A stretch of 64,000 nt of DNA from NCBI GenBank assembly GCA_965242485.1, contig CBDESM010000003.1:1364001-1428000 (forward strand), in the 5' to 3' direction. Below the pieces are notes generated by a model, which was not told where the DNA came from, did not search any database, and was given only the letters and a program-made list of their open reading frames with translations. Position 1 is the stretch's first letter, and every line of letters starts with the position of its first letter. Source of the stretch: CBDESM01 sp965242485. Its GTDB lineage: Bacteria; Chloroflexota; Dehalococcoidia; Bin125. The position numbers and the translations under genes are program-made. Shown one piece after another: positions 8,585-16,863 of this stretch.

Positions 8585-10186
8585 ATGCCCGCCGATCAGA
8601 CGCGCGAATCTTGGAAGCCGGGACAGGACTGGAAGGGCGCGATCGAGGAGATCGAGTACATCAAGTCGCTCGCCCGCGAGATGGGCGGCCCGGCCCGGAT
8701 CGAGCGCCAGCACTCCGGCGGGCGCTACACGATCCGCGAGCGGATCGACAAGTTCCTCGATCCGGGTTCTTTCTTCGAGGCCGGCCCGCTGGTCGGCGCC
8801 TACGAGTACGACGGCGACGGCAACCTGCGCGATTTCACGCCGGGCGCGTTCGTGATGGGGATGGGCAAGATCGACGGGCGCGACGTGGTGATCGGCGGCG
8901 ACGATTTCACGATCTCCGGCGGCAGTCCGCACAACGTCTCCAAGGGCGCGTCGCAGTTCGCCACGCCGATGGCGATGCAGTACGGCCTGCCCTACGTGCA
9001 GCTGATCGAGGGCGTCGGCCACAGCGCCAAGCGCGACGAGGAGGAGGGCCGCATGGCCCTGCCCGGCGGCAACATCTGGTGGCGCCACATCGAGCTGCTC
9101 AAGAAGGTGCCCGTCGCCTCCGGGATCATGGGCTCCGTCGCCGGCGCGCCCGCGGCCTTCGCGCTGCTTTCGCACTTCACCGTGATGGTCAAGGGCAACT
9201 CGCAGATCTTCCCCTCCGGCCCGCCCGTCGTCCGCCGCGCCATCGGCGAGACCTTCAACAAGGAGGAGCTGGGCGGCCACAAGGTGCACGTCCACCAGAG
9301 CGGCCAGGTCGACAACGAAGCCGAATCCGAAGAGGACGCCTTCAACCAGATCAAGCAGTTCCTCTCCTACCTGCCCAACACCACCAACGACGTGCCCGAG
9401 CGGATCGAGACCGGCGACGACCCGAACCGCCGGGTCGAGGAGCTGCTGCGGATCATCCCCGAGAACCGCAAGCGCGCCTACGACCCGCGCAAGCTGATCC
9501 GGCTGGTCGTCGACAACGGCGAGTTCTTCGAGATGCGGCCGAAGTGGGGCGGCGCGATCATCACCGGCTTCGCCCGCATCGGCGGCTACTCGATCGGGGT
9601 GATGGCGAGCGACCCGCTGGTCATGGCCGGGGCGATGAACGGCGACGCGGCCGACAAGTTCGCCCACTTCGTCGACCTCTGCGACGGCTTCAACCTGCCG
9701 ATGGTGATCTTCCTCGACATGCCCGGCTTCATGCTGGGCTCGGCTGCCGAGCGGCAGGCGACGATGCGGCGCGGCACGCGCGCACTGATCGCGGCCTACG
9801 AGGCCGACGTGCCCAAGGTCGAGTTCAACATCCGCAAGTCATACGGCGTCGCGGCCGACGCGCCCAACAGCATGGGCGAGCCGTTCGGCGTCAACATGCG
9901 CTTCGGCTGGCCCGCCGGCGAGTGGGGCGGCATCCCGATCGAGGGCGGCGTCGCCGCCGCCTACAAGCGCGAGATCGAATCGGCCGAGAACCCGGAAGCG
10001 CACCGCGAGATGATCGAGAACCGCCTGCTGCGCCTGCGCAGCCCGATGAAGGCGGCCCACAACTTCGACGTGATCGACCTGATCGACCCGCGCGACACCC
10101 GCCGCATCGCCCACCGCTTCATCGAAGCCGCCCAGCCGATGCTCAAGCGCCTAGCCCAGCGCCCCAAACGCGTGATCAGGCCCTAA
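8585..10186 (+). CDS. Acyl-CoA carboxylase carboxyltransferase (beta) subunit
   Basis: 533 residues of the crotonase-fold carboxyltransferase family (propionyl- or acetyl-CoA carboxylase beta type), which moves a carboxyl group from biotin to an acyl-CoA. The N-terminal half shows GFVMGMGKI-like and GGSPHNVSKGASQ segments. The C-terminal half holds the carboxybiotin-binding region with LDMPGFMLG and SYGVAADAPN. The GGAG-type site before the ATG at 8585 fits. No biotin carboxylase or biotin carrier gene is in the window, so the partner subunit must be elsewhere and the acyl-CoA specificity cannot be told. Confidence 0.9.
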   Translation: MPADQTRESWKPGQDWKGAIEEIEYIKSLAREMGGPARIERQHSGGRYTIRERIDKFLDPGSFFEAGPLVGAYEYDGDGNLRDFTPGAFVMGMGKIDGRDVVIGGDDFTISGGSPHNVSKGASQFATPMAMQYGLPYVQLIEGVGHSAKRDEEEGRMALPGGNIWWRHIELLKKVPVASGIMGSVAGAPAAFALLSHFTVMVKGNSQIFPSGPPVVRRAIGETFNKEELGGHKVHVHQSGQVDNEAESEEDAFNQIKQFLSYLPNTTNDVPERIETGDDPNRRVEELLRIIPENRKRAYDPRKLIRLVVDNGEFFEMRPKWGGAIITGFARIGGYSIGVMASDPLVMAGAMNGDAADKFAHFVDLCDGFNLPMVIFLDMPGFMLGSAAERQATMRRGTRALIAAYEADVPKVEFNIRKSYGVAADAPNSMGEPFGVNMRFGWPAGEWGGIPIEGGVAAAYKREIESAENPEAHREMIENRLLRLRSPMKAAHNFDVIDLIDPRDTRRIAHRFIEAAQPMLKRLAQRPKRVIRP

Positions 10187-10200
10187 CCGGGCGCGGGGCC

Positions 10201-10749
10201 TCAGGCCGACTTGGTCTCCCACACGGCGGGGTGGCAGTAGTCGTCATCTTCATCGACGTCGTAGGGGATGAGCGCGGCTGCGTAGGGGATTTCTTCGTCC
10301 TGCTTGGAGACCTTGATCGCCGTGTGCGCTCTCGCCATCTCCGCCACTTGGGCCGCGGTCAAGTTCAGCACCTCATGGATGATGTCTTCGACGGATGCGA
10401 TCTCCATGGCGGAGAAGCCGCCGAGTTCAGCGCGTTGCAGCGCTACCGGCCGCTGCTGCGACTTGCTGAAGCGGTCGCGGAGACGCATCCGAATCTGGTC
10501 TTTGTTCTGCAGCTCGCGGAGGTGCGCGTCCAAGTCCTTCAAGATCGGGCCGTGGCGGCCGCGCAGGAACGTGGCACCGGCGATCGGCTCGCCCCACAGC
10601 GAGTAGTGGTGGAACTCGCTCATCCAGAGAATCTGGTGAAGCTTGGCCTTGCCGAAGTGGTCGTCGCTGAAGCATCGTTCGGCCACGTAGAGGATCAGGT
10701 TGCGGAGTTTCTCCGCATCCAGTTCCGGTCGGAACGGGGAGATCTTCAT
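10201..10749 (-). CDS. Panacea-domain (SocA/DUF4065-like) protein, putative antitoxin
   Basis: 182 residues. The segment KLHQILWMSEF, the following GEPIAGATFLRGRHGPI and the helical surroundings match the Panacea domain, found in SocA and in many antitoxins that neutralise unrelated toxins. The acidic C-terminus (IPYDVDEDDD) is typical of a region that could contact a partner. The gene is divergent from the 99-residue unknown protein at 10803 with 53 bases between them, so that neighbour is the only local toxin candidate. Divergent arrangement is unusual for this class. Domain call is firm; the toxin pairing is a guess. Confidence 0.72.
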   Translation of the reverse strand: MKISPFRPELDAEKLRNLILYVAERCFSDDHFGKAKLHQILWMSEFHHYSLWGEPIAGATFLRGRHGPILKDLDAHLRELQNKDQIRMRLRDRFSKSQQRPVALQRAELGGFSAMEIASVEDIIHEVLNLTAAQVAEMARAHTAIKVSKQDEEIPYAAALIPYDVDEDDDYCHPAVWETKSA

Positions 10750-10802
10750 GGCTGCGCGCTCCGGCTGCTCCGTACCGCCACGGCCTGACGATAGGGTATG
10801 CC

Positions 10803-11102
10803 GTGATGTCCGAGCTGCGAGATCCGATTACGGATGTTGAAATCACGGATTACTTCCGGGCGCAGTGGCGGAGGCTGCTGATGCCCGAACACCTGATCGA
10901 CGAGATCGCGTTCTCCCTCTACGTCGAGTTCGTCGAAGCGCTGCCGCCGCGATCTCCGGATGGGATGTTCTGGGTTTCGCGCGCCGCCCCGCGGCATCCG
11001 GACTCCCGCTTCTTCGGCGAGAGCATCCATATCTGCTGCCGCCTCGACGGGACGGTATTGGTGCTCGATCAGGTGATGACGCGACATCCGTGGCAATCTT
11101 GA
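10803..11102 (+). CDS. Small unknown protein divergent from Panacea gene
   Basis: 99 residues, soluble, no family recognised. It has a Trp/Arg-rich helix near residues 18-24, aromatic strands, and an ICCRLDGTVLVLDQVMTRHP end. A TAGGGT box at 10792-10797 ends 5 bases before the GTG at 10803 (8 before the ATG at 10806), so the mRNA may be leaderless. It shares a 53-base divergent intergenic region with the Panacea gene and could be regulated with it. Toxin function is possible but unsupported by any motif. Confidence 0.55.
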   Translation: MMSELRDPITDVEITDYFRAQWRRLLMPEHLIDEIAFSLYVEFVEALPPRSPDGMFWVSRAAPRHPDSRFFGESIHICCRLDGTVLVLDQVMTRHPWQS

Positions 11103-11159
11103 TGGTGCTCTTGTTCCGCTAGCCTCGCGGCTGCTGGATGCACGAGCCGGAGGGTTGCC

Positions 11160-12191
11160 ATGCGCGCGGTCGTGATGCGGGACTTCGAACTGATCGTCGA
11201 CGACATCCCCGTGCCCGAGCCGGCGGCGGGCGAGGTGCTGGTCAAGACGCTGGCCTGCGGCATCTGCGGGTCGGACCTGCACTTCCTCAAATTCGCGGAG
11301 GACATGGTGCGGGCGTCGAGGGAAGCGGGCTCCGGCGCCTTCACGGTCGACCTCGAGCGGGACATCGTGATGGGCCACGAGTTCTGCTGCGAAGTCCTGG
11401 AGTACGGCCCGGGCACGGAGCCGACGGTGCCGGTCGGCGAGCGCGTCGTCAGCTTCCCGACCAAAGGCGCCTACTCGAACGTCTATCCGGGCGGCTACGG
11501 CGAGTACCAGCTGCTGGACGCGGCGATGCTGCTGCCGGTGGCCGACTCGGTGCCGAGCGAGCACGCGGCGACGACGGAGCCGCTCGCGGTGGGGCTGCAC
11601 GCGGCGCGGGCGGGGCGCTTCGCGGGCAACGAGGCGGCGGTCGTCTACGGCTGCGGCCCGGTCGGTCTGGCGACCATTGCGGCGCTGCGCTTGGACGGGA
11701 TCGGGCCGATCATCGCCTCCGACTTCTCCCCGCGCCGGCGCGAGCTGGCCGGCGCGATGGGCGCGGACGCGGTGGTGGACCCGCGCGAAACGCCGCCGAT
11801 GACGGCGCTGGAGCGGCGCGGCTCCTACGGCGAGGTGGTGATGTTCGACGCGATCGGCGTGCCGGGCACGATCGACCTGCTGATGCGCGAGGCGCCGGGT
11901 CGCGGCACGCGGCTCGTGATCGCCGGCGTCTGCATGCAAGATGATCAGATCCGCCCGATGGCCGGGATCGAAAAGGAACTCTCGATCAAATTCGTGCTCG
12001 CCTACACGCCGGCGGAGTTCGCCGACAGCTTGGACGCGATCACGGACGGACGCATCGATCCGTCGAACCTGGTGACGGGCAAAGTCGGGCTGGACGGCGT
12101 GCCGGGCGCGTTCGAGACCTTGGCGGACCCGGAGGAGCACTGCAAGATCATCGTGACGCCGCATGAAGCGAACGCGCTCAAGGCGCGGTGA
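11160..12191 (+). CDS. Zinc-type medium-chain alcohol dehydrogenase
   Basis: 343-residue MDR-family dehydrogenase for an unknown alcohol or polyol. The catalytic-zinc set is visible: C36 in CGICGSDLH and H73-E74 in GHEF. The nucleotide-binding motif YGCGPVGL (about 160-167) starts the Rossmann fold. The usual four-cysteine structural-zinc loop is absent; the corresponding region reads as a Gly/Tyr-rich loop, so it probably binds only the catalytic zinc. Its TGA overlaps the next gene's GTG by 4 bases (GTGA), so it is translationally coupled to an LLM oxidoreductase. Confidence 0.88.
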   Translation: MRAVVMRDFELIVDDIPVPEPAAGEVLVKTLACGICGSDLHFLKFAEDMVRASREAGSGAFTVDLERDIVMGHEFCCEVLEYGPGTEPTVPVGERVVSFPTKGAYSNVYPGGYGEYQLLDAAMLLPVADSVPSEHAATTEPLAVGLHAARAGRFAGNEAAVVYGCGPVGLATIAALRLDGIGPIIASDFSPRRRELAGAMGADAVVDPRETPPMTALERRGSYGEVVMFDAIGVPGTIDLLMREAPGRGTRLVIAGVCMQDDQIRPMAGIEKELSIKFVLAYTPAEFADSLDAITDGRIDPSNLVTGKVGLDGVPGAFETLADPEEHCKIIVTPHEANALKAR

Positions 12192-13273
12192 CGAGTACGG
12201 TGATGCGCCCGCCGCTCTTCGGGATCAACCGCCAGGATGCATCTTCGGTCGCCGCATTCGCGGAGGATGTGCGGCGGATCGAGGCGCTCGGCTGGGATGC
12301 CGCGTGGACGCCGGAATCGCAACTGCGGCGGCGCGACACCTACGTGCTGCTCGCGGCGGCCGCGCAGGCGACCGAGACGATCCGGCTGGGCACGCTGCTG
12401 GCGAACCCGATCAACCGGCACCCGACCGTGGCGGCGTCCTCGATCTCGACGATTGACGAGCTGGCGCCGGGCCGCGTAGCGCTGGGCTACGGAGCGGGCG
12501 ACACCGCGGTGCGGCTGGCCGGGCTGCGGCCGGCGCGGGTGCGCGAGATGGAGGACGGCATCGTTTTGATGCGACGGCTGCTCGCGGGCGAACATGTCGA
12601 GGTCGGCGCGGAGCGCCCGGCGCATTTGCCCTTCCACCGCCCGGTGCCGGTCTGGCTGACGGCGGGCGGCCCGCGCACGCTGGAGATGGGCGGCCGCGCC
12701 GCCGATGGCGTGTTCATGCGGGTCGGCACGCATCCGGCCAACATCGACGCGACCGTGGCCCGGATCCGCGCGGGGGCGGCGGCCGCCGGCCGCGAACCGA
12801 ACGACGTGCCGCTGGGGATCATCTTCCACACGGTGCTGGTTGACGATCCCTCGGAAGCCACGGCGATGGCCAAGTCGATGGCGGCCGGCTACTACGAATA
12901 CTCGCCGATGCTGTTCGCCCCGCCCGGCCTCGCATGGGACGGCCCGGACCCCGAAACACTCAAGCGCGAGCTCGGCATCTGGCCCGACTTCCATCACGCC
13001 CGCGACCTGCTCGCCAGCGGCGCGGCGGTCGATTTCCTCGGCGACGATCATGCCGACGCCTTCGCGCTGCGCGGCGGCACTGATGACGTGGCGGAGCAGC
13101 TGATCGGAGTGCTGCGCAATTGCGCCGACGCGGGCATCCGCTTCGAGCATGTAGTGCTGCATCCGATTCCGGACCCGCGCACGCCGGATGTTGGGGCGGA
13201 TGCATATACGGAGCGGGTCGCGCGCGAGGTGCTGCCGCGGGTGCGCGAGGAAGTTGCGCGCTGGCCGCTCTAA
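12188..13273 (+). CDS. LLM-class flavin-dependent oxidoreductase
   Basis: 361-residue luciferase-like TIM-barrel protein, probably F420- or FMN-dependent. It has the ETIRLGTLLANPINRHP segment near 75-90, ELAPGRVALGYGAGD near 100, and PVWLTAGGPRTLEMGGRAADG near 150, all typical. The GTG start overlaps the preceding dehydrogenase stop by 4 bases. The pair probably acts on one substrate, the dehydrogenase and the LLM enzyme doing successive redox steps; this is inference from coupling. It is only distantly similar to the LLM protein at 7594. Confidence 0.87.
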   Translation: MTSTVMRPPLFGINRQDASSVAAFAEDVRRIEALGWDAAWTPESQLRRRDTYVLLAAAAQATETIRLGTLLANPINRHPTVAASSISTIDELAPGRVALGYGAGDTAVRLAGLRPARVREMEDGIVLMRRLLAGEHVEVGAERPAHLPFHRPVPVWLTAGGPRTLEMGGRAADGVFMRVGTHPANIDATVARIRAGAAAAGREPNDVPLGIIFHTVLVDDPSEATAMAKSMAAGYYEYSPMLFAPPGLAWDGPDPETLKRELGIWPDFHHARDLLASGAAVDFLGDDHADAFALRGGTDDVAEQLIGVLRNCADAGIRFEHVVLHPIPDPRTPDVGADAYTERVAREVLPRVREEVARWPL

Positions 13274-13310
13274 CCTGCTGCCGGAACCGCGGGCAAGGCA
13301 GGAGGACGAG

Positions 13311-14027
13311 ATGGCAGACCTCGATCACGTGCAGGCGCTGGCTTGGGACATCGGCGGCACGATCTTCGACTGGCACCACACGATCCGCGACGAGGTCGCG
13401 GCCATCGCCGAGTCGCAGGGCGCGGAGCTCGACGCGGCGGCGTTCACCAACCAGTGGCGCTTCACGATGTTCCGCCGGCTCCAGCTGGTGCGGCGCGGCG
13501 ACCTGCCCTGGCTCAACGCCGACCAGCTGCACCGCCGCGTGCTCGACGAGGTGCTCGATGATCACCCGCAAATCCAGCTGAACTTCGAGCAACGCGATGA
13601 GCTGAATCAAGTCTGGCACCGGCTCAACTGCTGGCCCGGTTCGGCCGAAGCGCTCGAGGCGCTGCGCTCGCGCTACCGCGTGACCGTCCTCACCGTGATG
13701 TCCTGGGCCATAGCCGTGGACAGCTCGAAGCACAACGGCATCTCGTGGGACGGCATCCTCTCCTGCGAGCTCCTCGGCCACTACAAGCCCGAGCGCGAGG
13801 CGTACCAAGCCGGCGCCCGCCTGCTCGGCCTCGAGACGAGTCAAGTGATGATGTGCGCCGCCCACAAGGGTGACCTCAAGGCCGCCGCCGTGACGGGCAT
13901 GCCCACGGCCTACGTGCCGATCCCCGGCGAGCGCGGCGAAGGCAACGACCCCGACCTCAGCCCCGACCCCAGCTTCACCGTCAACGCCACCGATTTCTCC
14001 GATCTGGCCAAGCAGCTGCTGGCCTGA
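13311..14027 (+). CDS. HAD-superfamily hydrolase, haloacid-dehalogenase type II-like
   Basis: 238 residues. The nucleophile motif WDIGGTIFDW places Asp at D13, as in 2-haloacid dehalogenases and related HAD enzymes. A helical cap follows; the Lys of motif III lies in GHYKPEREAY, and a late acidic motif around MMCAAHKGDLKAA completes the site. The second Asp of the phosphatase-type DxD is replaced by Gly, which favours dehalogenase-like over phosphatase chemistry. GGAGG sits 8 bases before the ATG, and a TAACCT box lies at 13271-13276. Longer in-frame starts overlap the previous gene and are unlikely. Confidence 0.82.
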   Translation: MADLDHVQALAWDIGGTIFDWHHTIRDEVAAIAESQGAELDAAAFTNQWRFTMFRRLQLVRRGDLPWLNADQLHRRVLDEVLDDHPQIQLNFEQRDELNQVWHRLNCWPGSAEALEALRSRYRVTVLTVMSWAIAVDSSKHNGISWDGILSCELLGHYKPEREAYQAGARLLGLETSQVMMCAAHKGDLKAAAVTGMPTAYVPIPGERGEGNDPDLSPDPSFTVNATDFSDLAKQLLA

Positions 14028-14083
14028 ATTCAACAGCAGGTACCGTGGACGCATCTCGCCGTTGCGGGGATCAGGAGTGAACG

Positions 14084-14713
14084 ATGAGCTGCAAAGAGCC
14101 CGATGAGGCTCGTTCCGGTTGGGGGCTTTTGCCGTCGCGCATCGTTGCCGCTTGTTCGGGGCTTCCACGGACGGAACTGGATCGCTGGCGGCGTTGCGGG
14201 GTGCTGCCCGTGACGGTTGAGTGCTTGGAAGACGGCGAACCCGGCACGGCCGGCTGGCATTACACATGGGCTGAACATCAGCGGGCAATCGCCGCGGCCA
14301 AGATGCTCGATCTGGGAATCGGGCAGGAGCAACTTGCCAGCGCGATGCAACGGCTCGACGAAGCGTGCGAATTCTGGCCAGTCACGCTGCTTCCCGAGTT
14401 GTTGGAACGGGAGCTTCCCCGCAGTGTGGAGGCGTGGCGCTTCCGAGCGGAGCGGACGTACGAAGGCGCCCTCGGCCGCCTGCGGGATTTCGGCGACGTG
14501 GTGCGCATGGAGCATCAGAAGCTGGGCGGGATGCCGACGGTGTGCGGACGCCGGATCGGCACGGACATGCTGGCACGCGAACATGACGGCGGCAGCACGA
14601 TCGAGGAGATCTCCCGCGAGTACTGGATCACGCCGGTTGAAGTGAGGCGCGCCGTCGAATTCGAGCGGGCCGTCGACGAGTTCTGGCTGGCTGATGCGCC
14701 TGCTGCTGGATGA
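14084..14713 (+). CDS. Antitoxin-like protein: HTH plus DUF433 domain
   Basis: 209 residues. The N-terminal 75 residues look like a MerR-type winged helix (helix, RWRRCGVLP turn, then WHYTWAEHQRAIAAAKMLDLG). The C-terminus has the DUF433 signature GMPTVCGRRIGTDMLA followed by GGSTIEEISREYWITPVEVRRAVEF. DUF433 proteins are usual antitoxin partners of PIN-like DUF5615 proteins. The gene overlaps the next by 20 bases, and that neighbour is exactly such a PIN-like protein. The fused DNA-binding domain suggests autoregulation. Confidence 0.75.
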   Translation: MSCKEPDEARSGWGLLPSRIVAACSGLPRTELDRWRRCGVLPVTVECLEDGEPGTAGWHYTWAEHQRAIAAAKMLDLGIGQEQLASAMQRLDEACEFWPVTLLPELLERELPRSVEAWRFRAERTYEGALGRLRDFGDVVRMEHQKLGGMPTVCGRRIGTDMLAREHDGGSTIEEISREYWITPVEVRRAVEFERAVDEFWLADAPAAG

Positions 14714-15107
14714 AAACATCACGCCAAGGCTGGTCCACGCGCTCCGGCAGTTCGGGGATCACGCGGTCCACGCGAACAACGTCGACCTGAACTCGACGCC
14801 GGACCCGACAATTTTGGCGTACGCGGTGGCGAACCGCTACGACGCGATCATTACCCGCGACGGCTACGACGAACCGACGGAGCGCCGCGCCGCGATCGAC
14901 GCAATGCGGAAGGGACTTCGGATCGTGGAGTTGAGGTTCCGATCCAATGCGCGCGGAAGCGGCAGGGCGCCGGAGCAAATTCAGCTCATACTGGACAACC
15001 GGCCGGCAATTCAGCGGGCTGTCGCGGCCAGCTCGACGACGCGGAAGATCGTGCTGAGCGGAAGCACGATGGGAGTCGTGCGGACCGTCGAACTCTCCGA
15101 TCTCTAA
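14694..15107 (+). CDS. PIN-like (DUF5615/Mut7-C type) putative toxin RNase
   Basis: 137 residues. The start RLLLDENITPRLVHAL and the later AIITRDGYDEP are the two acidic motifs of DUF5615/Mut7-C PIN-like proteins, predicted metal-dependent RNases. It overlaps the DUF433 antitoxin-like gene by 20 bases, the standard toxin-antitoxin layout. The C-terminal 50 residues, from the Arg/Gly-rich linker on, are longer than usual for the family. Nuclease activity and toxicity are inferred from family and context. Confidence 0.72.
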   Translation: MRLLLDENITPRLVHALRQFGDHAVHANNVDLNSTPDPTILAYAVANRYDAIITRDGYDEPTERRAAIDAMRKGLRIVELRFRSNARGSGRAPEQIQLILDNRPAIQRAVAASSTTRKIVLSGSTMGVVRTVELSDL

Positions 15108-15128
15108 TCTTCGTGCCACGGTTCCAAT

Positions 15129-15146
15129 GGCGCCTCGAGAGGCGCC
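15129..15146. terminator. Hairpin between convergent genes
   Basis: A perfect inverted repeat (GGCGCCTC, a 2-base centre, GAGGCGCC) lies between the converging ends of the PIN-like gene and the SDR gene. It could terminate transcription both ways, but no T-run follows on either side. Confidence 0.45.
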
Positions 15147-15890
15147 TCAGGCGAGGCTGCCGCCGTCTACGAGGAACTCGGAGCCGGTGCAGAAGCTGGA
15201 TTCGTCGCTGGCCAGGAAGAGGGCGAGGTTGGCGACTTCGGAGGGGTCGGCGGCGCGGCGCAGGGGGACGTTGCGGAGGAACCGCTGCGGGTCGGATTCA
15301 TAGCCGGGCACTTGCTGCAGCATCGCGGTCTCGATCGGGCCGGGGTGGATCGAATTGACGCGGATGCCGAAGCGGCCCCACTCGCGCGCGGCGACTTTGG
15401 TCATGCCGCGGACGGCGAACTTGCTGGCGGTGTAGGCGATCGCGCCCTGCCCGGCGCGGAACCCGGCGGTGGACGAGATGTTGACCACCGAGCCCGATTG
15501 CTGCTCGATCATCTGCCGGCCGCACGCCTTCATCCCCAGCCAGACGCCGATCTGGTTCACCTCGATCACCAGCCGGTACGTCTCCTGATCCATCTCGGTC
15601 ACCGGCGCATTGCGGTAGATGCCGGCGTTGTTGACCAGCACGTCGAGCTTGCCGTGGTCTTCGACGATCCCGGCGACGATCGCGCCCCATGCGGATTCGT
15701 CGGTCACGTCGAGCCGCCGGTAGGAGGCCGCTGCTCCGATCCGCGTGGCCGCCGCTTCGCCCTCGGCGTCGAGCACGTCGGCCAGGATCACCCGCGCGCC
15801 CTCGGCCGCGAACAGTTCCGCCTCGGCCGCGCCCTGTCCGCGCGCGGCGCCCGTGATCAGCGCCACTTTCCCCGCCAGTCGCTCGCCCAT
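15147..15890 (-). CDS. Short-chain dehydrogenase/reductase
   Basis: 247-residue classical SDR that oxidises or reduces an unknown hydroxy/keto compound with NAD(P). Motifs in order: TGAARGQG (cofactor), NNAG, catalytic Ser in NISSTAG, YTASK catalytic pair, and the PG segment in IHPGPI. The aspartate after the second strand (LADVLD) suggests NAD(H). I chose the ATG at 15890, which has GGAG about 8 bases upstream; a start at 15920 would add an Ala/Lys-rich leader. It diverges from another SDR at 15998. Confidence 0.88.
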   Translation of the reverse strand: MGERLAGKVALITGAARGQGAAEAELFAAEGARVILADVLDAEGEAAATRIGAAASYRRLDVTDESAWGAIVAGIVEDHGKLDVLVNNAGIYRNAPVTEMDQETYRLVIEVNQIGVWLGMKACGRQMIEQQSGSVVNISSTAGFRAGQGAIAYTASKFAVRGMTKVAAREWGRFGIRVNSIHPGPIETAMLQQVPGYESDPQRFLRNVPLRRAADPSEVANLALFLASDESSFCTGSEFLVDGGSLA

Positions 15891-15964
15891 CTCGCGCTCC
15901 TTCCCCGCAGCCGCGGCCATCGCCCCGGCTGCCGTCGAGCGAGGATAAGCATTCGCGGCGGCCC

Positions 15965-15970
15965 TATCTT
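15965..15970 (+). promoter_or_regulatory. Possible -10 box (TATCTT)
   Basis: TATCTT lies 27 bases before the SDR start at 15998, in the 107-base divergent region between two SDR genes. On the opposite strand a TATCCT box near 15945-15950 could serve the other gene. No -35 is evident. Confidence 0.3.
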
Positions 15971-15997
15971 GGGCGCAGGTTCCGAGAGGGGGACGGC

Positions 15998-16849
15998 ATG
16001 GCGGATCGACTGGACGGCAAAGTGGCGGTGGTGACCGGAGGTGCGAGCGGGATCGGCGAGGGCGCGGTGCAGCTCTTCGCCGAAGAGGGCGCGCGCGTGC
16101 TCGCCGCCGACATCCTCGACGAGCGCGGGCAGTCGGTGGTCGAATCGATCGGCCCCAGCGCGGCCTACATCCACGCCGACGTTTCGAAGGAGGCCGACGT
16201 GGCCGGCGCGGTCGCGCACGCCGTCGAGCGCTGGGGCCGGATCGACGCGATCTTCAACAACGCCGGCGCGGGCGGCGCGAACGCGGGCCTGCTCGAGATC
16301 GACGAGGCCGGCTACGACGCGACGATGGACCTGCTGGTCAAGGGCGTCGTGTTCGGGATCAAGCACGCCGCGCGGGCGATGATGGAGACGGGCGGCGGCG
16401 CGATCGTCAATACGGCCTCCGTGGCCGGGATCAACGCGGGCGCCGGCCCCGCGATCTACAGCGTCGGCAAGGGCGCCGTCGTCCACCTCACCAAGGTGGC
16501 CGCCTATGAACTGGGCCAGCACGGCATCCGCGTCAACTGCATCTGCCCGGGCGGAATCGCGACGCCGATCTTCGGCAAGGCGATCGGCCTCAGCCCCGAA
16601 GACGCGGACAAGACGGTGGAGGCGATGGCGCAGGTGATGGGCGGGGCGCAGCCGATCGCGCGCTCCGGCATGCCGCGCGACATCGCCAACGCCGCGCTCT
16701 GGCTTTCGAGCGATGATTCCACGTTCGTCACCGGCCACGCGCTCGTCGTTGACGGCGGCCTCACCCTCGGCCGCCCCCGCACCGGCGAGTTCGACCAGAA
16801 CATCCGCCAGCTCTTCCAATCCCTCGGTCTCGAAGTCCCCGCCGAGTAG
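15998..16849 (+). CDS. Short-chain dehydrogenase/reductase
   Basis: 283-residue classical SDR. It shows TGGASGIG, FNNAG, the catalytic Ser in NTASVAG, YSVGK catalytic Tyr/Lys, and PGGIATP. An Asp after beta-2 (AADILD) favours NAD(H). A C-terminal extension of about 25 residues beyond the VVDGG segment is longer than in the SDRs at 15147 and 21072. GGGGGA-type purines precede the ATG. Substrate unknown; its divergent partner and the nearby catabolic genes suggest oxidation of alcohols or steroid-like compounds. Confidence 0.88.
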   Translation: MADRLDGKVAVVTGGASGIGEGAVQLFAEEGARVLAADILDERGQSVVESIGPSAAYIHADVSKEADVAGAVAHAVERWGRIDAIFNNAGAGGANAGLLEIDEAGYDATMDLLVKGVVFGIKHAARAMMETGGGAIVNTASVAGINAGAGPAIYSVGKGAVVHLTKVAAYELGQHGIRVNCICPGGIATPIFGKAIGLSPEDADKTVEAMAQVMGGAQPIARSGMPRDIANAALWLSSDDSTFVTGHALVVDGGLTLGRPRTGEFDQNIRQLFQSLGLEVPAE

Positions 16850-16863
16850 CGAGCGGGCTACGA

